Source of the DNA: Mucor racemosus
Taxonomy: Eukaryota; Mucoromycota; Mucoromycetes; Mucorales; Mucoraceae
DNA: 64,000 nucleotides
Reading direction: 5' to 3'
NCBI GenBank assembly: GCA_027405735.1
Contig: JAPEHQ010000012.1
Span: 1,922,001 to 1,986,000 of the forward strand
Shown here one piece after another: positions 1-14,664 of this stretch. Each line of letters opens with the position of its first letter. Position 1 is the first letter of the stretch. The notes beneath the pieces are model-generated. The model searched no databases. It saw only the letters and a program-made list of their open reading frames with translations, and had not been told where the DNA came from. The position numbers and the translations under genes are program-made.

Positions 1-135
1 GCGGCGTCTTGGAGGCCTCTACTGATGTCTTGTAAATGTATTACAAGCAATTTAAAGTCTCTCTGCTTGTCCTCTAAATCAGAATCGATCGTTTTTCGTG
101 GATTGCGGAGGAAGTTGGCGTCAACATTAAAAACT
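1..135 (-). CDS. Partial exon of an unidentified protein, running off the left edge
   Basis: On the minus strand the frame is open from a plausible acceptor (TATAG at 140-136) to base 1. It reads about 44 residues with a normal amino-acid mix, including VDANFLRNPRK, DLEDKQRDFKLLVIHLQD and ISRGLQDA, which looks like a charged amphipathic helical segment rather than random AT-rich DNA. The two other minus frames contain stops. The start and the rest of the protein lie outside or in exons I could not define between 140 and 400. I do not recognise the family. It could be part of a host gene or of a dispersed element; nothing here separates the two. Confidence 0.4.
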
Positions 136-1384
136 CTATATTATGGTTTTATCTTGCTAAAAATCAGAAACTTATCAACGAAAAGTGTATAAAAAAATTA
201 ATAGCAAAAGACAACACGCTCCTCATGCGATTGAAAGCACTTTTACTGGTATTACATTTGGCATTGTTGGTCTAAAAACTATTTAAAAGAAAAAACTTGC
301 AAAATCGGAGCTTAAAATATATGTATGTTTTTTTTTCTGTTTTTGGTTCATTTGGACCATCAATTTCAGAATATCAGAATTTTCCCTAGAAATTATATAA
401 GAAGCAATAAAAATGCTATTATTAAAGCCAATAGAGAATTTAATGGCACATTTAATGGTATTATTTATAGCATATACTTTCTGCAAAAGTTTTCTTTTAC
501 AATCGAAAATGTAAAATATCGTTTTTTTGGAGTAATGTACACTTTTTGATATAAAATAACAAATTATTGGCTTTTAAGTTATGAGTGCGCTTTTGAGCTA
601 CAATTTGAGCTATTGAGCACGACACTAGCGCAATTTTTCATTGAGAAATTTACAATATTTCAATTTTTAAAAATTTGGTCGACCAATCGTAAGCAAATCT
701 CATGGGATCAAAAAGGATCGGATTTTCAATAGTTCTAGGCATACAAAATCTGAAAATTCAGATGAATTACCCTACAGTAAGGTGCATTACAACCATCTTT
801 GAATGGTTTATTCCTACAAATATTGCATTCATTATAAGAATAAAGTTAAATACTAGTTTCGAAACATGTGATACATGTTTTCATAATTTTCGGCTAAAAT
901 ATTATCAATTGAATTTCAAAGAACAGATGAACGAAATCAGATGAGTTATTTGGATATTAACTGAAATATCGACGCAATAAGTAAAATAATTAACAAAGCA
1001 TCTCGAAAAATCCATGTTATTGTTTAATATACATGTAGAAGTTATTCGTGTGTATGTGTAATGCATGCACGCATGAGAAACATTTGTTCTTTGGGGAATA
1101 CATTATGCTTACGGATGACATATTTAAAATTTGCATCATTATTTAGCTATATGCAGCAGTTGACTCCGAAGCAAAAAACATTATTACGATCCATCTATGC
1201 AATCAGATAAGGCTAAATAATAATAAACAAAAGAAAAGCAAGCGAAAAAGAACTGTTTCAATGTAAAATTTATGTAATTGCTAGTTTTTCATTAGGGTGA
1301 TTATCAACTGTTTTCAACTCTGTAATAAAAAAAAAGGGAAAAGAAGGAAGCCAAGGTGTTTTTTAAATAATTCATCATGAGAAA
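136..1384. other. Intergenic, AT-rich
   Basis: No supported gene. Small open frames on both strands (for example 325-549 and 702-944) are rich in F, I, N and Y, the composition expected of chance frames in AT-rich DNA, and show no domain. The right part is presumably the 3' flank of the WOPR gene. Confidence 0.5.
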
Positions 1385-2345
1385 TCATTGAATAAAAAAC
1401 GATTGTTGTTGTTGTTGTTGTTGTTGCTGTTGTTGTTGCTGTTGTTCTGAATCATTTGAATTAGGTATATTTATACTTTGAATATGATGAAAATGGTTAT
1501 TATTATTATTATGCTGTTGATGATGATTTGAAAGTAAAGCATAAATACTTGTACTTTTTAAAGGTGTTGAAATAGATGATGCAGTAGAATAATTCGGTAT
1601 TGGGGTATTTGGAGTAGATTGCGTTGGAGTTGGTACATTTGATGAAGTATTATTATCAGGTTCAATCATGGGCAATATTCTAAAATTTTGTTTCGACAAG
1701 AGTTCAGGAGAGATATCCAAATTAGCCAATTCGGGTACTACCGAAGGGGTACGAAGTTGATGCTCCAAGACATCGTCAGGATGATAATAAGAAACTAAAT
1801 GAAATGGTGCTCCGTTTACTACTAAAGACATGGTCTTTTTAATTAAGCCATGCTCCTTGAAGTTATAAGATTCCGACAGACTACCGACCAAATGTCTACT
1901 TGTACGATAATTGTTGTTATGTTCTACAATTTGACGTATCTTTGTTGGTGGAGTTGTAGTAGTATCGCTATTGCTACTAGTGGATCTTTTTCTTATTTGT
2001 TGTTGTTGGTGTTGTTTTTGTAATACTGATGGTTTCTTATCTAATTCACGATAGATTAAAAAGTTACCCAATATACGTGAAGGACTCCAAACCAAACCAT
2101 CAGTCCAACGTTTAATGCCTATTTTATATTATGAATGGGAAATCAAACGCTACTGTTGCCTGGAAATACTTACCGGAGTCCTTTTCATCAAATACAAACA
2201 CTGAGCCCGAACGAACCATTTTTCTTTCTCTTTCTTGTAAACGTCTTGATACTTTTGGTAGAATATTTCTCTTACAAGCTTCAAATACTAAAAGCGAATC
2301 TTGAGTTGTTTCGATATAACCATGGAACGTTTCTGATACTGACAT
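1385..2345 (-). CDS. Gti1/Pac2 (WOPR-domain) transcription regulator
   Basis: Two exons on the minus strand, 2345-2174 and 2118-1385, joined by a 55-nt intron, give 301 residues. The start is the Met of MSVSETFHGYIETTQDS, which begins the WOPR box; upstream residues in that frame are F/S-rich noise. The N-terminal hundred residues carry the family hallmarks: TFHGYIETTQDSLLVFEAC, RKMVRSGSVFVFDEKDSG, then IKRWTDGLVWSPSRILGNFL and IYREL across the splice. WOPR proteins (Wor1, Ryp1, Gti1, Pac2) bind DNA and control morphogenetic switching, sporulation and nutrient responses. The C-terminal half is low complexity with NNNNN, HHQQH and a terminal Q tract of about 17 (1394-1447), typical of an activation region. 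The second WOPR lobe looks short (GLIKKTMSLVVNGAPFHLVSYYHPDDV), as in Gti1/Pac2 members. Target genes cannot be inferred. Confidence 0.9.
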
Positions 2346-2569
2346 TTCTTGGCTTGAGAGAAAGCAAAAAGTATATGAAAAGGAGAAAGAGAAAGAAAAA
2401 AAAAAAAAAAAGAAGCACAACAAACAAATCAAGTGATGATGAGCATCGACATTTAACAGTGTATCAAAACTTGGAAATTCTGAGAAGTTTACCCCATTTA
2501 ATTTATCAAATGCAGTTTTACATGTAACAATAGTATAGATTTTATTTATAATTTTTTTTCTGTAATATT

Positions 2570-3857
2570 TTACTCTTCATCCTCTTCATCCTCTTCTTCT
2601 TCTTCCTGAGAATCTTCTTCATTTAATTGCATGCCATCGTCTTCCTCTTCTTCCTCTTCTTCTTCTCCTTCAAAATTGATATTTTCATCTTCTTCTTCAT
2701 CCTCAGCTTGTTGTGATTTACTTTGCTTTTTGGAATCTTTTTCTGTCTTTTTCTTTTCGACATTTTGTTCTTGTTGTTCTCTACGAGCAGCCTTTTCATC
2801 GAGTGTACGTTGTCTCTTACGCTCATTTTCTTTGACTTCCTTTTGAGATTTTGTAATGTATCTATGATAAAGTACTTCACCACCACACATGCCGTTTTCA
2901 ACCTTTGTTAATTCCAATGTTAAACGAGGACCTAATTCATGAAGACGAACAGCTCTTTGTTCATTTCTACGATTATTACGTCCAGGATAATCTTGTGATA
3001 AAGTAACAGTTGATTCTGGTCCATCTTCAACATCACTTTCTGAAATAATTGCTTCCTTCAACACATAATCTGAAATATCTTCATAATCTCCCAGATTGGG
3101 CAAATTGGTATTGATAACTCGTTTAATAGATTTGGAAACACCAGTCGCTTTAACACCAATACTGTAATGTCTCATATCAACCATGCCTGTATCTTCATTG
3201 TAATTAAACAACAATACACGCCTTGCCTCTGAAAGTTGCATTGTTTGTACATCTACTGAAGGGAACATATTTTGTAACATGACTGTCATGACCTTGAATT
3301 CTTTACCAGGTTGTTGGAAATTGTTTAAAACTAATAAAGGACTCTTGTGGTATTCAACATCGGATGTCTTGGGATTCTTTTGAAGTGCTAAACAATCTTT
3401 TGCTAAAGCATATTCTGCAACACGGAAGGTTAATGTAGGACCACGAGGCACACGAGCAATACGAAGATTGACATTCTTTTCAGTACGACTAAAGATCAAG
3501 AAATGTGTTACACCCAATTGACCTGCCACCATGACAAAATCCTTGAGACGATTTGATCTACGTTCCTATGTTTTGTGTCAAAATCTCGGTTCAATACATA
3601 GAAATCCATTATACTTACTCTTAAATGACTAGCTGTATTAGGTTCCAAGACACGACGTACATCACGAACGAGTGCAGTGACAGAAGTACCTACAATGCCC
3701 GAGCGCATTACAAAACTCTTGGGAATTTTGTTCATTTCCTCTTCGGAAGGTTGAATGTGAGTTCTGTTCTTTCTCTATAAAGATTTTTTTTCCATTATGT
3801 CAATGTCTAATCGATGAAATACTATTATTTATGTAATCTAACCTTTCTTTTGGCCAT
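2570..3857 (-). CDS. SSF1: Brix-domain ribosome biogenesis factor, PPAN/SSF1 family
   Basis: Three minus-strand exons, 3857-3843 (only MAKRK), 3774-3619 and 3565-2570, give 388 residues. The first exon is 15 nt and was placed because MAKRK-RKNRTHIQPSEEE restores the basic N-terminus of the family. Diagnostic stretches are NKIPKSFVMRSG, VRDVRRVLEPNTASHLRERR, SNRLKDFVMVAGQLGVTHFL and SEARRVLLFNYNEDTGMVDM, which form the Brix (sigma-70-like) fold. Ssf1/Peter Pan proteins act in the nucleolus in 27S pre-rRNA processing and 60S assembly, with Rrp14/Rrp15 and the 5S RNP machinery in yeast. The last 100 residues are a Lys/Arg-Glu coiled-coil-like stretch followed by a very acidic D/E tail (2570-2690), common in nucleolar factors. 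Long antisense frames here are shadows of the acidic tail. Confidence 0.93.
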
Positions 3858-4084
3858 TTTCTAATTTTTTATATATATAAAATGGTACTTGTCAGAAGAT
3901 GGAAGAAGATTTTTTTTTGAAAGGCTTCCCTTTTCAAGTCGATTGAATTACACGAAAGACTGTCACATAAAGGTCACTAAAAAATGCAAATGCAAGCATA
4001 TTTGAAGCTTGCACAGACATTGCACAAGATATTCAGGGTCATAAATTAATGAAATATGTTGTTATTCTAATAGGAATTAATAAT

Positions 4085-5392
4085 TTATTTCTTATTGACA
4101 TGATGTAAAGGAGAATCAGCATTATAATACATTTCGGTACCACCAACAGTTCCTCCGCCACCACTGACACCAAATGTGGTCCAAGTTTTAACTTGATCGT
4201 TGGGCTCAAGAGATGCCCAGGAGATACCACTTGTCTTTTTCAAGTTGATTTCAATCTTTGTTGAGAGTACAGTGAATTTGGAAGTAGCAACATCAATTGT
4301 CTAATATATAAAAAAAATTCAATTGATCAGAATCATGTAGTGTATCAAATGTCTTTTTTCTTTTTAAATACTTACAGCGAAAAGAGGGAATGTCTTCTTG
4401 TAACGCTTGTTGCCCTTCATCTTGATATCAACATTGATGGAATCCTCGGTAAAATCAACCTTGGTATCTTCCTTGTTCTTTGCAAAAATACTTAAAATGA
4501 CATTTGTTTGAGTTTGATACCAATCAGTACGACAATCAACAATTTCTTCAGTCTATAATTTGGATCAGTTTATGCGATAAAATATCAATTATTGATCACT
4601 TACTTGACTATTAGCGCCAACAAACAAATGCTTTCCCTCTTTACAACCCTCAATCTTCAAGAATTCATCAAAATCTAAAACTTTACGAGAACAACAACTC
4701 CAACCCTTGGAACCCTCATGGAAAATGGGAGAGCCAGGATGGTAGCGACATGTAGCTTCAGCACCAGAACCACGAGAAGTAGCTTGATCTTTCCATACAC
4801 GTCCACAACCACGTCTTTTACATGTAGTTCCCTCAGGTACAGGAACAGTTTCATCATCTTCTTCCTCTACTTCAGGTTTCTTTTCCTCTTCTTTCTTGGG
4901 TTCAACGGCAACGGCGGCAGCAGCGGCAGCAGCCGGTTCAGGCTTCTTACCGTATACTTCTACACCATCTTCAGTAATATGAGATGCCTTGGTAGTAGCG
5001 GGAACATCATTGGTCTTTGTAGCCTCCTCAGTACCGATTGCAGCAGGGGCAACGGCAGGTTCAGTTGAATGACGACCAAAAGTACAACCAGGAAGAGCAA
5101 GGAATTCATCAAAGTCGGATACACGCTTCTTACAACAAGACCAACCCTTTAAACCTATGTATATATATAAATTCAGTTTGCTTGATTCATAGAGATTAAA
5201 TTACATAGCTTTGATTCTTTACCTTCGTGGAAAACAGGAGCACCTTCGTGATATTGACAAGCTAAAATAATGTTTTCAATATTTTCATTACCCTTTTTTT
5301 CTTTTGAATGATTTTTATAGATATATACCATTATCCTTGTTTTCTGCTTCTACAAAATCCTTTCCACAACCTTTATGTGTACACTTGACCAT
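4085..5392 (-). CDS. CHORD-CS cochaperone (CHORDC1/RAR1-SGT1-type, HSP90 partner)
   Basis: Five exons on the minus strand (5392-5329, 5261-5223, 5154-4604, 4552-4376, 4300-4085) give 348 residues. CHORD-I starts at residue 1 ([46 protein letters not shown]), and CHORD-II lies near 145-210 (TTCKRRGCGRVWKDQ, CRYHPGSPIFHEGSKGWSCC, GCKEGKH). Both keep the Cys/His spacing for paired zinc sites. An acidic, Ala-rich linker separates them. A C-terminal CS (p23-like) domain begins at about residue 219 (DCRTDWYQTQTNVILSIFAK) and continues through VDFTEDSINVDIKMKG and LKKTSGISWASLEPND. The animal-type order CHORD-CHORD-CS is retained, unlike plant RAR1, which lacks CS. Known relatives bind HSP90 and act in stress signalling and immune-receptor or centrosome stability. 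No truncation is seen. Confidence 0.93.
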
Positions 5393-5854
5393 TTTGAAAA
5401 TAATAGAGTTGAAAAAAAATAGAGGGAGAAAAGGTCAATTGAACCAGACTGTCGTAATTAATATCCAAAAAAAATTGACACAGATGGAATTTACTAGACA
5501 TTTCTTTCAATAATTTCAATATCCGCCTGTCTCGATGTGTCCTGGATATGTACTGCAATCTGCAATATTTGAATCTATCATTCATAAATTGTGAGTTATG
5601 CGTCGTCGTGACCTTCATGACCGCTCATGTATATATTACTAATAAAGCGTAATCTGATAAAAAGGCTCAATTGCCTGTGCCTCACTCTTGTTTTGAATTT
5701 TGATGCGTTGAACAAGTGAAACTCATCAGCAGGGTATTTTAAATAAGAAAACTCCAAATCTTGATTGATTTATTTTATATTTCTGATAATTTACTATACT
5801 ACTGAGAAAAAGGTTAAAATTAAATAGCTAATTCGCAAAGTTACTAGCCTTTAA
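5393..5854. promoter_or_regulatory. Upstream region of the CHORD gene
   Basis: About 460 bases between the CHORD start codon and the first dispersed repeat copy. It is AT-rich with no coding frame I trust. It must contain the CHORD promoter (minus strand), but no distinctive box is clear. Confidence 0.3.
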
Positions 5855-7050
5855 ATTTAGAGCGCACAAGCTTTTCTATTGCTAACCCCATCCTGAATAG
5901 GTACAAGAATACATTTTGGACACTGCAAACGGTATATGGATTAGTCACATTATGGTGTCTATTTCTAGATTTATTTTATATCCCACAAAAGACTCAAAAA
6001 CACGCAAAATTCACTGCTTTTTCCTTGAAAACTGGGTCTCACTTTTCATCCCTGATCTACTTTTTTTTTCACTAAATAACACCAAGAAAAAATTATATGC
6101 CAATGTACCTGAGATGTTCAGCTTTAATCCAAAAACAAGTATCCAAAAATATCCTACTTTTTGCAGTTGGTATTAATTTTTCAGTGTTAAGGTTTCAGAT
6201 TTTTTATGCGTATTTTACTGCTAATGTATTAAAAACTTTGAGGCTTCATATCTCCAGAAAAAATTAAGCTATACTACCACTATCCAATAATAAAATTTAC
6301 TTGGTTTGAAGTGCTTTATAACATATTTTAATATAAAAAAATTCTGAGCATCTTTATTTTTTTCATTTTTTTGGGCATTTCTATAGTAGGTTTCAAAATA
6401 TTGGTTAAATTGAGCAACATTTTTTTTGCATTCATGTCATTTAACTCGTTGAGCTCTCTCAGACCCTTTTTAGAGTTTTTCAAAATATTGATTTTTCGTG
6501 GAGATATCCTCAAAAATGTGTACAAAAAGGTATCTCCATTTCTAGCGTCCATTTTCCCCTTGTATGCCCTCATCCCAAATTCTAAAATTGAAAAAAATTG
6601 GGACAAAAATATCGTTTCCTCTACGAAAAATGTAGCTAAAAAGTTAAATAATAGCTCGATCGATAGATAATTTTTTTGCGCATCATTTTCGTTTATTATA
6701 TTTTGAATATGCTTATAAAAATTGATATGTATATTCAAAAAACCTTCAAAATTTCAATTGCATTTTGCGCAAAATTTTACGTGAAACATGTTTTTGAATT
6801 TTATATAGATGGATGCAAAATTTAAAACTGTACAAAAACCATTTAAAACGCTAGGTCTACTTACTTTACAGTTAATGAGCATTTAAACAATTTCGTTTTT
6901 TTCATCATTTTTCGTTCATTTTTTCAAATAAATTTTGGAAGCCCGTTACTATATGGTTTAAGCTATGATAAGAATTATTATTTTGATTATCTCGACGAAA
7001 AATCAATATTTTTTGGCGAAACAAAAATTACAGAATAGCGTAGGGTTAGA
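5855..7050 (+). repeat. Dispersed 1.1-1.2 kb repeat, copy A
   Basis: Near-identical long stretches occur here, at 29440-30585 (same orientation) and inverted at 50872-52075. Shared landmarks in order are AATTCACTGCTTTTTCCTTG, CCAATGTACCTGA, TTCAAAATATTGG, CGTGGAGATA, GCGTCCATTTTCCCCTTGTA, ATTTTGCGCAAAATTTTACG, ACGCTAGGTCTACTTACTTT and GATTATCTCGACGAAAAATC. Copy A is visibly closer to C than to B. The shared frame of about 99 residues (6371-6670) also has an open antisense frame, and the differences do not favour third positions, so I treat it as non-coding. No terminal inverted repeat or target duplication could be fixed, so the edges are approximate. It is not a family I can name; a MITE-like or retroelement fragment is possible. 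Confidence 0.85.
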
Positions 7051-7056
7051 GCTATC

Positions 7057-7421
7057 ATGGTTGAATTAGGAGGAAAAATATATTATTATCATGAAGCTAA
7101 AATGCTAGGAAGTTCTTGGGTGTTACCTGATTTTACATATTGTGTGCCATAAATTAGAATAAACTCTTCAAAAGTTTTCATTGTATTTTGTAGCATGTTT
7201 ATTTTGGGAAAAGTAGGTCTCACCGCTCATATTAATAGTAAAATTTCTGTGCAAAGCTCACGTATGATAAACGAATTGAATCTTCAATTGATTAAAGCTA
7301 GAGACCCCTGGATTCGCAAATCATGAATTATCGGGAGCTGCTTAAACTTCATGATTATGATTTAAAAAATTTAGATGATTTAGAAAAGTATCATTACAGC
7401 AATCTTGAATTATTTAATATC
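7057..7421 (+). pseudogene. Relic open frame with one internal stop, family unknown
   Basis: Immediately after repeat copy A a frame starts MVELGGKIYYYHEAKMLG, meets a TAA, and continues in phase as MFILGKVGLTAHINSKISVQ and MINELNLQLIKARDPW to a stop at 7324-7326. An overlapping +1 frame then reads MNYRELLKLHDYDLKNLDD to 7421. The amino-acid mix is protein-like rather than the F/I/Y/N mix of neighbouring noise. I read this as a decayed coding segment with one nonsense and one frameshift, perhaps from a mobile element. It is not recognised, and chance cannot be excluded. Confidence 0.3.
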
Positions 7422-8321
7422 TAAACGTTCTTAGTTTTTTTTTTGTTGACCATTTCATACATGGTGATTTTGTAAGAGTGAATGTATATCGAAAACAATA
7501 AATGAATTGACTTTCATATCTACATCTTATCGTAATTTTTATGAATCAAATCAATCAGTTTTTACAAAGAATACACAAGGAACATTCTCAATGGAAAAGG
7601 GCCAGACCTCCAATTTAATGGCAGCCATTGTGCATCGAGATGTTTACATAATTGACTATATAAATTTCCTCATTTACAAACGATGGTGGCAAATTGAGAT
7701 AACATGCTTACATAACACAGCCTCAAAATAATTGGGGGAAAGATAAACTCTTGCTGATTAAGGACCTAATTTTCCAGTCCAATCAAAGAGTTAATTGTGG
7801 GGAAGATATCAATGTTTGTAATCCATTAGAAGTGTGTAACCTTACATAGGAGAATTTCATTGTAAAACGAGATATCCGGAATCACTCGGATATAAAAAAA
7901 AAAGGTGTGAAATTAAGGATCGGATATGAATTAGGTAAGCAAAACTAAAACGCACTAAAATATTACATTTATCATCGATAGATTTCTAAATAGATAATGG
8001 AAATCAAAAGAGGAACAAAATGTACATTTGAGACAAATTAAACTACATATGCATACACGTGTTGTACTTTTATTAAATCCAGTATATATGATTTTGAGGC
8101 GTGAATGACAAATAAAAATACAAGCATTATTCATCTTGTAATGCAAAAATTAGACTTGATTATACGAAATTATTTATCCATTTCCGCGGAATATTTTTTA
8201 AAATGAGAAAAAGCAATAATATGTTTATTATGTAATATGAAAAAGAATAGAAACAAAGGAGAGGGAAATAATGAGTTTATACTCTACAAGAAAAAATGAC
8301 AGTATGGGATTTTTAAATGAT
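7422..8321. other. Intergenic, AT-rich
   Basis: No gene supported. It contains the downstream flank of the isomerase gene; small frames at 7507-7731 and 7955-8146 look like chance. Confidence 0.4.
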
Positions 8322-11219
<2,898 letters not shown>

Positions 11220-14200
11220 ATGTCAAACGCTTTATTATTGAGACTATTTACGTCTGAATATTTCAATGCCTGGATTGCTATATCGTATATATTTCGATAT
11301 CCTGATAATGTTGGTATTCAACACTATTTGTGTACCCAACTAAGAAAGTTTCCTATTGCTGAAATCGAGTTCTTTCTACCTCAACTCATGTAAGTTTTTT
11401 TCTTTTTTCTATATTGTATTAATACGGTGATACAAGGTAATTTTGACTAATATTATTGTATTAGGCATCTTTTAATCACCCGTCCAACAGAATCCGTTGC
11501 TCTTGAATGTTATATTATAGATGCATGTGAACAATCAACTCATATTGCTGTCATGGTAATTTAATAATACGGATTTTTGTAGATAAGAGGATTAAACCAA
11601 ATCATTTTGCATTAGAGTCTTTGGTATCTACAAGCTTATCTATCTGATTTAGCTGCAAATCCTCAAAATCCATCATTTCAATTATGTAAAAGAGTATTTA
11701 ATAGATGTCAAGCCATTATTTTTGCAGAAGAAGATCAAGATGATTTGAACAATTTGGATAAAACGCAACGTGTGCGTGAGAATGCATTCCCGGCATTAGT
11801 AGGCATGGGTGCTATGCTTGCTGGTATTGGCCAACCCCTTTCAACAAAACCAGTAGGTAGTGTTGCTATTGCTCAAGGCCGTAAACCTCGCACCACCTTT
11901 AACTCAGTAGATGCATCAATTGTCAGTCGTCGTAATACATTAGATGAAACCGAATTTGATCCTTCCCGCTCCGATTCCAATGGTGATTTACAAAAACTTC
12001 CATTTCAATCTTCTTCTAATCCTCAATTACCCCTTAAAAAGAATACTACTCGACCTAAATCAGCATCTACATTTTCTTCCATCTTGGGTGATTCCAAGCA
12101 TTTTACTGTATCATTAGAAGATTTGCATAGAGGCAAAGCATTTAGCGTTTCTCGGTATTTGAAACAAGCTCAACAAAAGATTAACCATACAGTTCGTTCC
12201 ACATTGGTATCACACGACGCTAATGCTCCACCTCAACTTTTGATGGGAAGAGGAATGAACGCTACTAGTATGAAAGCCATGGCTCAATCTTCTGTGCCAT
12301 TAGCTAATTCGCCCACCACACCCACCACACCCACCACACCCACCACACCTACAACGCCTACCACACCCACCACACCTACCACACCAACAACACCGACAAC
12401 ACCATGTCGTTCAATTTCATCTGAAGAAGCCTTGGGTCAAAGCCCACCAAAAAGATCTGTTTCAGCAGATTTACAACGATATTATCATCCACAACAAGAA
12501 GATGATTTAGTTAATAATAGTAGCTCAGATGATGATGAAGTATATGCCTTGGCAAAATTGAGCCTAGATGATCGTCGACACTTGCTCCGATCAAATTACT
12601 TTCGTTCCGAGATGCAGTTTTTATTGGCTTTGGTTGATATTGCGACTCGTTTAGTTATTGTGCCGAAACCAGCTAGATTAAGTGCCCTGCACGCTGAATT
12701 AACCTTGTTGAATCACAATTTACCTGCTGAAATTTGTATGCCATTGTGGTGTCCTGCTACTGTAGATAGACCTTATCATCATCGTATTGTCAGAATTAGT
12801 CCTACAGATGCTGTTGTTTTGAATTCTGCAGAAAGGGTAAGTTTTTTTTTAAATATATATATATACATATATTAAGGATTTGCAATTGTTATTTTGACAC
12901 AACATCTATCCCTTTAGGCCCCTTATTTATTAATGATTGAAGTTTTGGATGATGAACTTAGTTTGGAAAATGGATTTAAATCATCATTAAGCAAAATTAA
13001 AAAGCATAAACGGAGTAGTCAACGATTTTCAGTTGGAAGCAAAAAGAAGCAATCTATTGAATACGATGATGCAGTTGATATTGGTGATCTTGGATCACCA
13101 ACTAGTTCTCGTAGTATGGATTTGATGAGCTCAACTTCTACTTCAACTATTAGTACAGCTGCTATCGAGATACACCATAATACACATCGCGCTGATACGA
13201 TGATTGAGGAATCTGGTAATTTGAATGAAAAAGATGTAAATGATGGTCATTTATCAGACGATGAACATGAAAATACATTTGATGCAGAAGAATTTGCAGA
13301 AAAAATGAAAACAGCTGCAATTCTTTTAGCTCAACTGCAATTAGATCATCCATCTCAACAAGATAATGTAACAATCAGAGCCAGTACAGAAGGTATACGA
13401 CAAAAGATTATTGCAGAAATGATGGCATTAGAAGATGATCGTATGGAGAAAATGGCCATGGAAGGTGTAGATAAAGGAATTGGAGGAGGAGGAGGAGAAG
13501 GTGCTGGTAATGAAAGAAAATTAGATGATGAGATGCGTGTTGCCATGGTAGCAAACAAGGAAGATCCTAGTGCAGCAGTATTTTCAGAAGATTGGGATGC
13601 TAAAAAAGAACGTATTCGTGCTGCATCTCCTTATGGTCACTTACCTAATTGGAGATTGATTTCTGTTATTGTAAAGAATGGAGCAGATCTTCGTCAAGAA
13701 CAATTTGCTATTCAACTAATTCGAGAAATGCAAAAGATTTGGCAGGATACTAAAACGGATGTTTGGGTTCAATAGTAGGTTTTTATTGTTGTTGTTGTTG
13801 TTATCGCTGAATTGTTTGCATTATTCTTAACATGTATATAAAATTAGTATCCGAGTGTTGGTTACTTCTGATGATTCTGGTTTAATTGAAACTGTTAAAA
13901 ATTCGATATCTATTCACTCTATTAAAAAGGAAGCTTACACTAGAAAGTGGAATGAAGAAGGTGCAGTCTTCTCACTCAAAGACTACTATACTAGAGTAAG
14001 TATTTTTGATGGCATTTCTTATCAGATGATATTAACATCTTATCATTAGCGTTGGGGGTCACCTGAAAGTGAAAGTTATAAAAAGGCACAAATTGCATTT
14101 ACAAAGAGTTTAGCAGGATATTCCATTGCTTCTTATTTAATGCAAATCAAAGATCGACATAATGGTAATCTTTTAATTGATGATGCAGGACATATTGTTC

Positions 14201-14664
14201 ATATTGATTTTGGTTTCATCTTGTCCAATTCTCCTGGATCTGTTGGTTTCGAGATGGCTCCATTCAAATTACCACAAGAATACATTGATATCTTGGGTGG
14301 CGTTAATAGTCCAATGTTTGCTGAATACAAAGCATTAACAAAGCAAGCCTTTTTAGCTGTTCGTAAACACAGTGATAATATCTTGTTATTGACTGAAATG
14401 ATGTCAAAGGAATCAAAGTTGCCTTGTTTCCAAAATGGAGGTCAACACGCTCTTTCTGCTCTTAGAGATCGTTTCCAATTACAATTGACAGAACCTCAAG
14501 TAGAAACTTTTGTAGATAAATTGATTATGAGTAGTTGTTGTAATGTATTTACTCGACTTTATGATACATATCAATATTATTCACAGGTAAGAAAGACAGT
14601 TATAATATTAAATAATGATTACTTTTTTTTACTAATTTCAATTGGAAAACAGGGCATCTTGTAG
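11220..14664 (+). CDS. PIK1: Phosphatidylinositol 4-kinase, Pik1/PI4K-beta type
   Basis: Seven exons (11220-11389, 11465-11555, 11616-12836, 12918-13774, 13848-13995, 14050-14586, 14653-14664) give 1011 residues. It makes PI4P at the Golgi for secretion. The N-terminal 110 residues are the lipid-kinase-unique helical domain (HYLCTQLRKFPIAEIEFFLP, CEQSTHIAVMSLWYLQAYLS). A Ser-rich linker carries a (Thr-Thr-Pro)n tract near residues 320-350. The kinase domain starts near residue 738 (NWRLISVIVKNGADLRQEQF). It has the catalytic loop DRHNGNLLIDD (about 865) and HIDFGFILSNSPG with the metal-binding DFG (about 881). The terminal exon encodes only GIL before the stop, completing the YSQGIL tail. The fourth exon uses donor GTAGG and codes up to a split Tyr codon; reading on would stop at once. 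Catalytic residues are intact. Confidence 0.95.
12312..12402 (+). repeat. ACC/ACA-type microsatellite encoding Thr-Pro-Thr repeats in PIK1
   Basis: A degenerate 9-nt repeat (CCCACCACA and variants) is present in about ten copies within exon 3. The first copies are identical and later ones vary at third positions (CCT, CCA, ACA, ACG), so the repeat is partly homogenised and partly old. It encodes TTP units in the disordered linker. Confidence 0.85.

Noticed and set aside
2135..2527. 130-residue plus-strand frame over the WOPR and PPAN ends
   Set aside because: Antisense shadow of the WOPR first exon; Lys-rich tail from an A run.
6328..6738. Frames of 99-136 residues inside the dispersed repeat, open on both strands
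   Set aside because: Both strands are open across all copies and changes are not concentrated in third positions; composition is typical of AT-rich noise, so I list only the repeat.
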